Positions 52,236-63,640 of a DNA stretch of 64,000 bases are shown in pieces (position 1 is the first letter of the stretch; the number at the start of each line of letters is the position of its first letter). The translations under genes and the position numbers were made by a program. The notes beneath the pieces were generated by a model. It saw only the letters and a list, made by a program, of their open reading frames with translations. It was not told the DNA's origin and made no database searches. The DNA comes from Spirogloea muscicola (taxonomy: Eukaryota > Streptophyta > Zygnematophyceae > Spirogloeales > Spirogloeaceae), in the NCBI GenBank assembly GCA_009602725.1, contig WELB01000042.1, forward strand, positions 72,371 to 136,370, given 5' to 3'.

Positions 52236-55200
52236 TCAAGGATTGTGTGTAAGTGACCTCAGACGCCGCCAGCCACGTTGGCTCCCTCGGCCAGGCTGGA
52301 CTCGCCCTTTGTCAGGCCCAGCCTCACCTGAAAGACAGCAGTGCCCAAAGCCAGCAATCACTCCACAATGCCACAGGCTACCAAGCATCGCGGCACTGTC
52401 TACAAAGGACTGCATTCTGGCAAAGTGCTGAGCTTGTGAAGCTTTGCGTATGTTGGCCCGTACTCGAGCGCGAGAGAGGAGGGTCGGGTACTCCTCCAGT
52501 GTGTCAAGGAGGTCATCAATCATGATCACCATCAGCTTGCACTCTGTCACGGCCTGCGCAAGCGACATGACTGGCTCTGAATTTAAGTCTTACTGATGCA
52601 TCAAGACCACTACTCATGCTCTTGTTGACATGGACTGGAATGCAATGGGACCTGCAGTACAGAGCACCTAGAAACCAAGGGCTGGTAACTGGCGGGGGGA
52701 TGATGGGCCACACTGACCCTGGTGCTATGGCGCATCACTATGGCAGAGACGCGCTGGTCATCCCACTTGCCATTGCTGCCGGCCGAGGCTCTGAGTGCAA
52801 CCTCTAGCGACTTCAGACCAATGACCTCGCCGACGCCCACACGCTTCAGCCGGACCAGCTTCTTCCGGGGCTTGTTGCCCTCACGCGGCTCCTCTTCCCT
52901 CTGTCCACGAGCTGCTGTCTCCTCCGGTGGCTGTGCTTGCTCCTCATCGTCAGCTGCTCCCCTGCCTCCATGGCCGCCACCTTCTCCAGACTGGTCGGCT
53001 TCCTCAGCTGGCCCCTCTGTTGGGTCTGCACGGGTGTGAGCTGACTTGTCGGCATGCGAGTCCTTCTGCTCCGCCTTCTCCTTGTGCTCGCTCCACAGGG
53101 CGTGCAGCGCGTGGCCCATGCCGTGCCCGCTGTACTGCTCCGCCTCGGTAGCCAGGCCCTCTGCTCGGTGCAGGCTGTTGTCCGTCAGCCCCCGCTCCTC
53201 CTCCGCTGCAGCCTTTGTGGCTTCCTTCGTCGCCAGCTCCACATGGTTCGCCTGCGACGGGTCGATCGCCACGCTGCCCTGCGCGTCCAGCGATGTGGCT
53301 TCTTCCTCCCGCGTCGGCTCCCGGAAGTAGGAGGCCTTTTCGTGGTACCACGAGCCGCCGCGGCTGGACGACTCTCTCGAGTGCGGTAGCATCGCCTCGA
53401 GCTTCTGCTTCAGACCTGAGCTCCGGTCTGGCTGATCGTCTGTGTCGTCCTCGAGGATCCGCCGTCCGTTCTCAAGTTTGTGGTCTTTGGCTGGGGTCTC
53501 CTCCAAGCTCTGTAGGTGTTTCGCCTGATCGGCAGGCTTGTACATGGCAACATCCACCTGCGCCCATCGCAGTATGTTAAGACCTCATTCCGCCGCGGGG
53601 TGGACTTATCAGACTTATAAGACAGAAAGACTGTGTGGACTACGGCAGATGTGCCGTGATGTTTGAAGGTAGATGCGCCTGCATCAAGGAGTCTGCTGCT
53701 CACTAGGCCAGAGCGGACCACGTAGAGGTGGCGCGTGACCTCGCCCTCGTGCGTGATAAAATCACCAGGTGCAACGAATTGCGTGTGATTGCTGTTCTGC
53801 AACCGCTCCAGAAAGCCGTACTTGTGCGGCAGCAGGGGGCTGAAAGACAAAGCCGCCATCAAGAAGCTGCAGTGCCCAAGACAGCACACACGTAAAAGGA
53901 TGACTGCACAAGTGCTACAGTGGCAGGAGTTGCACAGTAAGCTCACCCAGGGGGAACATTTGATCGCCACCAGTGCACGAAGAGGTCCAACTTGAGCTCA
54001 TCCTGCACACGAGTAACTCAGCACTCAGTTCTTGATAGTCCTCATCTATTCCGTCAAGAAAATGGTTGTGAAGTACATGGCTATGATAAATCAATTCCGC
54101 AACAATACTAAGTACCAACGACTTGTCATCATGAAGTACATGGCAGTGTGAAACACATTCTGTGACAGCACTGGTGACATGGAGTTTCAGGCTCATCAAC
54201 TTACACTCAAGCTGGACATGAGGTCATACTCATTGTATCCCTGGCCAAGCTGCGACTGCCACTGGCGGCTGAGGTGGACAACCATGCGCGTCGAGAGCCA
54301 CTCGGGGAGGTCCTCCTTGTCAATGAAGTTGTGCAGCGTCGTGAAGCGCTCGCGCACCGCCTCCTTCTTCGTTGTACGATTCTGCACCAGGTTCACAATC
54401 TGCCCAACGATGTAGCTCAGGATGAGTGCATTGCAGAGATTGAAGAACACGTTGAAGAGCCGCTCCGCGATCGTGTCACTTTGGTGCACATCACCATAGC
54501 CCACCTGGTAAGCAGGCAAGGGCATGAGAATCTGCTCAACTCGTTATGGGCTAGGAGGGTTCAGAGTGTGGAGGTCAGGTAGTATGCTCTGGGAGTAGGG
54601 CAGTTACGGCATAGAAGCAGCATACCATGGTCCACAAGACTATCCTAACTCTTGACAAGTGGAATGTCAGGATTGACGTTTGCAGAGAAATTGTGACACT
54701 TTGAGTCATTATAGTCTAAGCAGAGGGAAGTGAGCACAGGGGCTACTAACTGAGGTGAATGACTGCATGATCAAGTAGACGGCGGCAACATAAATGACAC
54801 CCCACGGCTGCATTGTGTTGCCTCGTAGTGGCACCGAGACCCCATCCAAGTTACGCGTTGTGATATCCAGCCAACTGGACGGGGGCGTCTCCAGGCGACC
54901 AATGAGAATTTCGATGCAGGCCATCACGTGGCAGTAGAAGAGGATCTGCAGGCCCAGGACGCCAAACCTGCCATTGATGATCAGATTGTCTAGGAATGTT
55001 GTCCAACTCTCATTTCAAGCAATATCTTAATTCCTGAGGTAAATGCTGCTGTAAGTTGTTCACAGATACACTCACAATGAAGAACTCAAGATACAAAATT
55101 GGCAGCAATAATTAGGGTGTTAGAAACATAGCTGTAGGAGGATTTTAGTAATTATATACTAGGATATGGACGCAGCTGCAGACGTTGGAGTGTACTTGTC

Positions 55201-56571
55201 CTCTATGCTGGGACAGGCTGTGCATGGGAGCGCAGCACTCACCCCCACAACCATGAGCAGAATGCCAATGCTCTCCTTCTCTGTCCATGTCCAGCTCTGC
55301 CGCAGCTGTGATGCGGCCGTGAACATGCGATGTATTCGCAGCAACTTCAGCAGCCTGAAGATCTGCGAAAAGGAGAAAGCAGCAGAGGCAGCGCGGGCTG
55401 ACTCGGCCTCAGGAACGACATTGAGCTGTACAGAAGACGACGGTGGTGCAGCACATCCTGGGTCAAAGCTGCAGTCAGGCAGTAGACTCCAAAGAGCGGG
55501 AGTCGTCCACAGGGGCTACAATAAAGAAAGTGCAAGCAGTCTTCAGCGTACTGCATGGTGGCAGCCTTAGCAAAGGTTGGCAGCGAGAGGGCCAACTCAG
55601 CGGTGGCGCTGGGTGGGGGGACTCACGGCGGTGACCCAATTTGCATGAGCAGATGACGAGGAGACAATGATGTCAATCGGCAGTGAGGAGGCGAGGTCGA
55701 CCACAAACCACGTGCGCAGATAGTTCTTGATAATCCGCTTCTGCAAGACAAGGCCTCAGAGCACTGCCGGCACTTGATCAGCATGATCGCAGCGTGCAGC
55801 ATCGAGAAGCAGCTGCTATCCAGTCGGCAAACACGCCCGTGATGCTGCCGCCGCTGCACACCAGCAGGGTGTACAGATGCTTGCCTGGTTCATGATGACC
55901 TGCTGAGGCCGCAGGACGCGCACGCCGTCGCGGACGTCATACCCGCCGCGCTTGACATAGCCAGTCTTGAAGCCCAGCACGACATCGGCGAGCAGGATGA
56001 ATGAGATGGTCGTGTCCAGAGCCAGCCACCCACCAGTCGGCGCAATGTTGATAGCTATACGGTACGGTGCCTCCACCTGATGGACATGATCAGCAGCCAT
56101 GCTCTCCTAGTAAGTTCCCACACTTGGCGGTGAAGTCAACAGCAGCAAGGGCAAGCGTGGCGACCAGGACCTGGGTCACAACTTATTGCGCGGTCGTTTG
56201 GGCGAGGGTGCGCGCACAAGGTTGTAGAAGATTATGATGGAGATGACGATGTTGAAGTCGCGGCGGAAGCTTGAGAACGGGTGCACCACGGGGAGGCCTC
56301 GCAGCGGCGCCAGAGCTGTCGCCAGGGCACCCATGGCTGACGGCTTCCCCTCTGGCGGAGGAGCTGGCTGCATCTTTGCGCCACGCTCCTCCTTGTCATC
56401 CTCGCTCCTGTGGCTGCCGTCAGAATCACTGCCGCTGCTGTTGTCCCGCCGGTAGCTGCGGCAGCTCCCAGTCCACGACTTACTGATCAGTAAGGTGCGA
56501 GGAGGACCCAAGACAGGGTTCGAGCGCCACTGCCAGCTGCCAGCTGCGCTGAGGGCTGAGCTGGAGCTCAC
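52236..56571 (-). CDS. Voltage-gated K+ channel with interrupted cyclic-nucleotide-binding domain
   Basis: Six-transmembrane cation channel of the CNBD superfamily. Minus-strand exons in order: 56571-about 56195 (SSGSDSDGSHRSEDDKEE, then VVHPFSSFRRDFNIVISIII, S1); about 56080-55887 (APYRIAINIAPTGG, FILLADVVLGFKTGY, S2); 55741-55625 (KRIIKNYLRTWFVVDLASSLPIDI, S3); about 55363-55240 (QIFRLLKLLRIHRMF, charged S4); about 54968-54752 (S5, pore helix to SFTS); 54504-about 54205 (VGYGDVHQSD, S6, C-linker); about 54000-53950 (DELKLDLFVHWW); 53839-53704 (GFLERLQ, FVAPGDFITHEGEVTRHLYVVRSGL); 53557-52739; 52553-52236 (AVTECKLMVIMIDDLLDTLEEYP). The filter TSVGYGD predicts K+ selectivity. The 53557-52739 exon holds ~220 charged residues between VDVAMYKP and KKLVRLKRVGVGEVIGLKSLEVAL, two parts of one CNBD. 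Further 5' exons probably extend upstream. Confidence 0.88.
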
Positions 56572-58170
56572 CTTGCCGGCCGCTCACTATCGACGTCACG
56601 AACGCGGCTGCGACGCTGCCCCTGACCTTCCTGCACATACCGCTGAAAGGGGTTCCTGGCAAGAAACAGTCGTCGACGGCAACGACAGTCAGGGAGCTGC
56701 GGCTGCAGCGGCTAACAGCGGTGGTGGCGGCGGCCGCGGCAGCGGCAGGCAGCAGAATGATGGTCATGGGCATGGCGGCAGGCGAATGGCTGCAGCAGCT
56801 CGATCTCACCGGTGCTCCGGCTTCTGATTCTCGTTTGCCCCTTGGCGCTGGCCACTGCCCTCTTCCGAGTAGAAGCGACCTCGGTCGTCAGCTCTGTGAC
56901 ACCGGCAAACGAGAATAAGGGCATTGCTGAGCGGGATGCTGGCAGCGGCAATGGTGCGGCGGGCGGTGCTCGCCCACGTCCGTTTGCTTGCTAAGTCGCT
57001 CACCGCGACTCGTCAGGGCCCAGCGGTCCGCCACCGGGCGCGGTGGCGGTGCCTGCCTCCACCTGGTCGCGCACGCCCCGCAATGCCGCCAACGGCCGCA
57101 GCTTCCGCGCCACCGCCTGGAGACGAGACCTGGGCTGCTGCGGCTGTCCGGATGATCTGGGCAGACGACGTGCGCTCGCTGGGTGGCAGGTCAGTCAAGA
57201 GGGCCAGCGAGGGGCTGTCTGGGCGCTGTCTTGGCGGGGGTGGGGAGAGGAGGAGGGAGGAGGCAAGGGAAGAGGCTGCTGGTCACCGTGAGTCCTGGCC
57301 ATTGTCACTGCCAGCGGCGCCGTCAAGGACTGCTCCCGGCGGGTGGCCGTGCTCCTGCAGCTGCGAGTCCGCCGCTGCAATGGGGCAGCGGGAGCGCCAC
57401 CGACGGCCATCAGACCGGCGGGCGATGGCATTGGCGCTTTGCTGCAGAGCTGGGCGGAGCTCGACGACGGGCGCGCACCGAGCAGCTCGTCTTCGCTGGC
57501 AGGCTGGTCGGACTCGTACTTGGCGCGCTGCCCGAGCGGGCCATGGTTGTCAGTCTCCGTCTTGGAGACCAGGCCGGTGCGGAAGTCTGCGCATTTCGCC
57601 AGCAGCAGACCAAAACCCTCCCCCCTCCTCTGGCCGTCAGCAGAGCGTGGTCTCAGCCGATGAACTAGGTGACATGGGGCCCATCAAAAGCTAGCAAAAG
57701 TGGCGGCAGTCAGCAGGGAGGGAGGAGGGAGGTGGGTGGGTTGCGAGGTCGGAACCTTCCGGTCCCGACGAGCCAACTGGTGCCTGCGGGCCGTCGACGG
57801 GCGCACCCTCCTCGCCCTCGCGCTGGCTCACCAGCTCCTGCGACCGGTCGCCCGCTCCGGCTGCCATAGCGGACTAGCAGGCGCCGCTGGCAGCGCTAGC
57901 CCGCGGCATTGACGTTGCGCTGGTCAAGCGGCCACGGCGACTTCTGGGCCGTTGCGTCCCTCAGCCATGGGACGGGCCGGCGCGACTGCCTGGCCCGCGA
58001 TGGCATCCACCAGCGAGGGGCCTCGACGACCGCCGCCTGCGCTGCGGCTGGCCATGGCCGACGGTGTGGCAATGCTGCCATCGCTGGCGTGCCTTGCGGT
58101 GGTCCTCGGGGGCGCAGGCCGTACCTCGGGTTCCGTCGGCTCCGGGAAGATGGGTAAAGCGTGTAATAGC
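56572..58170 (-). CDS. Probable 5' exons of the K+ channel (long N-terminal cytosolic region)
   Basis: Minus-strand pieces with protein-like composition lead into the S1 exon: about 58150-57965 (PEPTEPEVRPAPPRTTARH, GPSLVDAIAGQAVAP), about 57866-57740 (AGAGDRSQELVSQREGEEGA), about 57620-57350 (AKCADFRTGLVSKTETDNHG, YESDQPASEDELL), about 57195-57010 (LPPSERTSSAQIIRTAAAAQ), and about 56650-56575 (RYVQEGQGQRRSRVRDVDSE), which ends at a GTGAGC donor. Exon borders are provisional. These may equally belong to a separate gene, and the start codon is not fixed. Confidence 0.4.
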
Positions 58171-58199
58171 AGGAGGGAGAGATGTATATCTGGAGGAGT

Positions 58200-58304
58200 G
58201 GGGGGGGAGAGAAAAGAAAGTGGAGAGGGGAGAGAGAAGGGAAGATACACACAGACTGAGAATCAGGAGGGAGGGAGGGAGGGAGGGAGGGGGGGGGAGA
58301 GAGG

Positions 58305-58343
<39 letters not shown>
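58200..58343 (+). repeat. Polypurine tract with (GGGA)n and (GA)n microsatellites
   Basis: The plus strand is all purine from 58266 to 58343. It contains GGAGGGAGGGAGGGAGGG and then (GA)n, preceded by shorter purine runs from 58200. It lies just upstream of the presumed 5' exons of the channel gene. Confidence 0.9.
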
Positions 58344-58344
<1 letters not shown>

Positions 58345-58997
58345 GGTCTGGGGGGGGGGCGTGTCAGGCGAAGCCACCTGGCAGCTCGCCACGTGTCGGG
58401 CGCAGGTGTAGAGAGGCCACATGCCCGGCGCGGTGGCGGTGACTACCACGTGCCGCATTCTCCCAAGCGGAAGAGTAGCAGCCAAATCGACCTCACTGTG
58501 TGCCTAGCCTGCAGCTCGTGGCATTTGTCCTTCCTGACTTTCAGCGCTTTTTTGGCTTTTGCTTTCCGGCGGCTAGTCGTTCCTGACTTGCAGATTCTAA
58601 CTGGATATTACGACGTAATCCTACATGGTTTGTAGTGTAGTGTTCTGTACTGCAGTCCCTTTTTCCGGCTCCTCTCTTTGGCTTCGGACATTGTCCATTC
58701 CATTTTGGGCTGGGTTTGCCAGCCCCTCTTCTCTATGGGCGAGCACTTCCTTTCTTTCTACATGGGCCCCTCGGACCTTGTCGATACGCTTCGGGCTGGC
58801 TTTTCACAGCCCTCGCCTCCTGTAAGAGAGCCACTTTCTTTCGGGCTGGCCTGCCACAGCCTTCATTGCCGGCTCCTTCAGACCTTGTCCGTTCCTTTTG
58901 GGCTGGCCTCTCCCAGCCACCAGTCAATCTGGCCGCGCTTGCTTCTTCAATGCCGCTAGCTCGCTAGCGCAGGTGTTTCGCATGCACCTGTCCATGC
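58344..58997. repeat. Hairpin-repeat cluster
   Basis: After a stretch with no gene (58344-58620), repeats in the pyrimidine-rich orientation follow: GGACATTGTCC near 58686, GGGCTGGGTTTGCCAGCCC near 58706, GGGCTGGCTTTTCACAGCCC near 58794, GGGCTGGCCTGCCACAGCC near 58843 and GGGCTGGCCTCTCCCAGCC near 58900. Confidence 0.7.
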
Positions 58998-59441
58998 TGT
59001 AACGGGCCAGACCCAGGGCGGACAGGGTACCCAGCAGGATTTGACACCCGTCCGATTCCCGGTTTTTATGGTCATTGTTTATTACATCATCTGCTAGCCG
59101 CTATCTACTGATTATCGCTTAGCCCGAACTATTGCACTACCCCACCCTTGGCTGGGAGTCGTCCTTCGCGTCTCCGGCGTCCGTGGCGGCGTCGAGGGTC
59201 GCATTCCCATCGAGAAGATGAAAGTGCTCGCCCATCGAGAAGAGAAGTGCGCGCCCATAGAGGAGGGGCTGGCAAAGCCAGCCATCGAGAAGAGGGGCTG
59301 GCCAAGCCAGGCTGCGTAACAGCCCCACCTCCGCACTCCGTTTAGCAGATGATGTAACAGACAATGCTTTCAATTACCGGGAACCGGACCGGTGTCACAC
59401 CCTGCGGGGTACCCTGTCTGCCCTGGGTCTGGCGCGTTACA
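58998..59441. mobile_element. 444-bp element with ~100-bp terminal inverted repeats (MITE-like)
   Basis: The left end TGTAACGGGCCAGACCCAGG and the inverted right end TGTAACGCGCCAGACCCAGG match over about 65 bases (through GGGTACC and TTCCCGG). After a short variable part, they match again (ATTGTTTATTACATCATCTGC against ATTGTCTGTTACATCATCTGC). The interior (about 59100-59335) holds no transposase and two or three GGCTGG hairpin repeats. No clear target-site duplication was found. The element is non-autonomous, and its superfamily is not assigned. Confidence 0.85.
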
Positions 59442-62400
59442 ATATCCAGCGGTTCATGGCCGAGAGAGTAGCGTGACTCCAGAAATAACTCTTGCAGAAC
59501 GAGGCCATCCCTGTGAACAGCCAGCCCCGAAGAATGATAAGGTCCTCAGAACGAAGCTTTTCCAGCAGGGGGAGATGGCTGTAAACGGCCAGCCCAAAAA
59601 GATTGCAAGATTCGAGGGGGCAAGTAAGTGCCACAAACACAACATACGCAAGTGGCTACTAGGAGTGGGAGCTCAATATCCCCTGGTCAGCAGCCGCAGA
59701 TCAGTATAGCTGCAAAGTGCCACCACGATGAAACCCAGAAGCAGCAGCTAAAGCGCCTGCGTGCATGCGGAACACCTGAGCGAGCCACTGAGAGGCATTA
59801 AAGCCGGGTCCAGAGGGGCCTAAGATGGCAGCAGAGAGAAGAAAGTGCTCGTTCAACGAGGAGGCGGTGGCTGTGTAATGTCAGCCCAAGCTGCACAAAT
59901 CGATGTGCTAGAACCCCCGCCAATAAAGTGGTGGAACGTCAGTCCAGGTGTGCCTATAGACGTCGCGGGCATGATAGGAGGCACTTACAGAGAGAGGAAG
60001 TGGCTACAAAGGCCCAGAGTAGACGGGGTCTGGTGAAAGGCCCCAAAACAGGCTACTGCTAGCGGATTGTGACTTCCGCCCCGAACTACGCTGGGGGTAA
60101 GCACCCCTCTCACATCAACGAGACCATGCCTGCGATGGTTTTGCAATTGGAGGTCCGGATGTTATGGTTCCTTGATCAACGAACCTTGACAAAAGCGGCT
60201 GCCTTGCCACTTCTGCATTACAGATTGATAATACCTTTCAACGTGCATAGACTAATCAAGGCGCATCGAAAGAGCTCCTTCCGCAGGCAAGCCACCTTGC
60301 CAGGCAGGTGAACATGGGGATGGTGCTCTCTCGTGATTGCACTCGTCGTGCAGACTTGCTAACCGGAACAGCTGATTGTTGAACAAGAATGACGGCACAT
60401 GGGACAGTTTGAAGACGACCGTTGCCACCCGCGAGTTGGCTCTGTGAACGCTCAATATGCATCATGCCCTTGTTCGTGTCGTCTTCTTGAAGGACTTAGC
60501 AATTGAGCTGGTGTGACCTGTAGGTTTGTAGATCATAGATGGGGGGAGCAATTGCCATATGTCAGGAAGCACGTCACCCTTGCCTGGGATGAAGTGACCG
60601 ACCGCCTGCACGCCTTGCAACAATTGGTGTCAACCAAGAAGCAGAGTGAGAGCAGCAAGCTTCAAGAGTAGCAGGAAAGGCCTTGAGGCCTTTCAGGGCG
60701 CAGGGGCAGTGAACGGCCAGACCAGAAAGATATGTGCTCATCTGTAAGTGATTAAGGGGTCCTACAACAAGCAGATCTCCTAAGTTACTTGATAGATTCG
60801 CTGCTCGACTTCCCATTTCACAAGCCCGTCCCTGTGCAATCGTCTCGGGCTGGCCATTCACTGCTATTGCACCTTCGAAGGAGCTCCCTTTGTTCTTGGT
60901 TGGCGTGGACTTGCCCAACACTCGCTGATGAACATTTTGCGGGTGGCCGCTTGCGTCGATCGCCCTCCTTGTCTTCCTCTGTCGGCCCCTTAGAGGGAGC
61001 GGTACTTCAGGAGACCATCGGGCTGATGCAGGCCAGCCCAAAGAGTGGACAGAGAGGGCTAAAGCACAAGCGATTTGCAGCAGTCAGAACAATCTAGTCG
61101 GTCTAAGCATAGATTCGAGAACGATCTGCAGCAGAGGTCAGCCACTGGCAGCGGTGGCCGAGGTGGAGCCACACTCCTTCCGAGCTCGAAGACGGGGGGC
61201 AGTTGAGCACGGGCACACATAGCCATCAGAGCAGGAGCTTTTATCCTCCTCGACATAGAATGCCACTCACCAGCAAAGGGTGGGTGGACGAAGTAGCAAG
61301 AGATGCCGATACCCTCGATGTGCCCATGGATGTCCAAGGCCACGAAGTGGGCCACAGGGGCTTCTTTCGGATCATCTGTGATTGACCTTGTCCACTCTGT
61401 TTGGGCTAGCTAGCCTTTCGCAGATTCTGCAATTCCGGTCCTTGTGAACCTTGTTCACTGCTGTATGGGCTGGTATTTCACGTTCCTAGCCCACTTTGGA
61501 AGAGCTGCTTCTTCTTTCACAGCCACCGCCTCCTTGTGGAAGGGCTTCTTACCCTCTCTTCACAATTGGATTTCGTGTAAAAGATTCCCATGCAGGCCCG
61601 GCAACCGCCACTCAGCTTTGCCGAAGACGAGCACAGGTAAATCAGCTGGGCAGGGTGACCCAGGTGTGGGCGGCGCTGACTTGACCCGCTGCGGCTCTCA
61701 CCGACGACTGGTGTTGACCTGGCGCCGACCAACCTATAACGGGAAAAAAGAGGAAGCTCTTCCAATTTAAGGTAGTGGCTGGGAAAGGCCAGCCCAAGAA
61801 TACAAGGTCCAGAAAGCCGGAAGGCGCCTAAACCTCATTGGGCGAGCCCTTCATCATAAACCACACCGCCATGCACAGAAGCTCTTCCGAAGGGGCGGCA
61901 ATGGCTGTGAGAAGCCATCCCACAAGACCGGGCCTCCGCTGTGACATTGTCCCATATCTTCGCTGTAGTTTCATGCATAGCTGTGTGGTTTGGCGCCTCA
62001 TAGGGGTTACTGAGTGCTTCGTAGCTGCTTCGTTTCTTCATTGTGCTTGTTGTTCTTCATAGGACCTTGATCTCTTTCTGGGCTGGCTTTTCCCAGCCCC
62101 CGCCCCTTTGGAATAGCTCACTTCTTTAGCTGCCCTCTGACAGCCATTGCCTTATATAGATAAGGTATAAGTCTTCCAGTAGAGGGCGATGGCTGTAATT
62201 GGCCAGCCCAGAAAAGATGGATAATGGTCCAAGGGGCCAGAAATGTGCTATTAAACCAGCGACCAAGTAGTCGCTGGTGCTCAATTTCTTCAGTGAGCAG
62301 CCGCAGAGAAAACAATCTCTGGGTAGCAGGTCCCCTGTCTCTGGCCCCTTCTAGCTTTGTTCATGCTTTCTCTGGGCTGGCCACTCACAGCCATCGCCCT

Positions 62401-63640
62401 CTGCTGGAAGCGTCTTTCCCAGTCAATTGCCAGAGCTGTAGAATGAGCTGTAGAATTTCTTTCTGGACTAGCTTTCACAATCCGGCTCCTTTAGACCTTG
62501 TCCAATCTCATGTGCGGACCCCTTTGGCCTCCACAGGCAACGCCCCTTTAGGTAAAGAAAGTGCTCTGGAAAAGCTTTCAATCTGGAAGGCAGAGTTTCT
62601 TGGAAGAGCTCTCTGAATTCGGCCAAGTGGGCCTCGCTACACTGCTGGCTGCCTACAAAGCGCAAATGCAGCACAGAATGACTGATGCCACCAAGCAAGC
62701 GAGTGGCCTGACTTGGTGCCGGCCCAGCGAGCTGATGTATAGATAGAGCCTAAGAACGCTGCAAAGCAAGCTAGAGGTGTATCCTGTGATAAGCAATCAA
62801 TGCTTGCGGGATGCTACTGTGCCTCCAGCTAATGGACCGAGTATGAAGGCGTGCATCTACCAGCTGGGCCAGGCGATGGAGGTAGGAGGAGCATTTGTAC
62901 CGCAGCCGCTTATATGCTTTTTGATAGCTCACGGTTCAATACTGGTCAAGAATGGTCTCCCTGGATCTGGTCCTTGTAGTGCCGCTGCTTCTTTCTTTCT
63001 GCATGGGTTGTCGCCCAGCCTGGCGCAGTTGGTGTGGGTGCTCTCAATTGAAAGCGTCAAGTAATGAATGCAGAAGCTGAGTGGCGTCTGCACACTTGCC
63101 CTTGATGCGCCTATTGCACCTATGAAATGTGCAAGAGCTATTTCTATCTGGCTGCTGCTTAGTCCGACTTGCGGTTGCTGACCATGTTTCTTGAGCTGCC
63201 ATCCGTAGGAATGGCTTACTTGCTCTCCGCAGCGATCTACGCTTGTGGACGCCTTCGGATCTTCTCGGGCCTTCAGGAGACGAAGCTCGTCCAACAAGAG
63301 CTAAGAGGCCAAGGGAAAGTGCTGAAGCACACATGGGATTAAGCAGCTACGAAATACTCATATACCCCTGCTAAGCAGCCACCTTAGCATAGGGCTTCGC
63401 TTCAAGTAGAAGAGAGAGCTCGCCCACAGAGAAGAGGGACTGGCAAAGCCAGCCCCTCTGTTTCAAGAAGCCCCACTGTTGCACAGTATTCTGTCCTGAA
63501 CAATGTGTTGGCTTGATTTGGCCTCCCTTTCAAACTGACTAGAGGTTACTGAGAGTCCGCTTGCTGCTGTCTCAGTCCTTGGCACTCAGTCCTTGGGCTG
63601 GCCTCTCCCAGCCACCAGTCGATCTGGCCGCGCTTGCTTC
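59442..63640. repeat. Repeat-rich region without a recognisable gene
   Basis: Short hairpin repeats occur near 59515, 59580, 59870, 60705, 60850, 61025, 61400, 61470, 61790, 61910, 62080, 62130, 62200, 62375, 63440 and 63600, in both orientations. LINE 3' tail scraps appear at about 62000-62060 (GGGGTTACTGAGTGCTTCGTAGCTGCTTCG, family A), 62275-62320, 63165-63200 and 63340-63375. No convincing exon. Frames at 60069-60311 and 62777-63064 are unsupported. Confidence 0.6.

Noticed and set aside
56924-57694. 256-residue plus-strand open frame
   Set aside because: Low-complexity R/A/G-rich shadow. The minus-strand frames here have better protein composition and lead into the channel gene.
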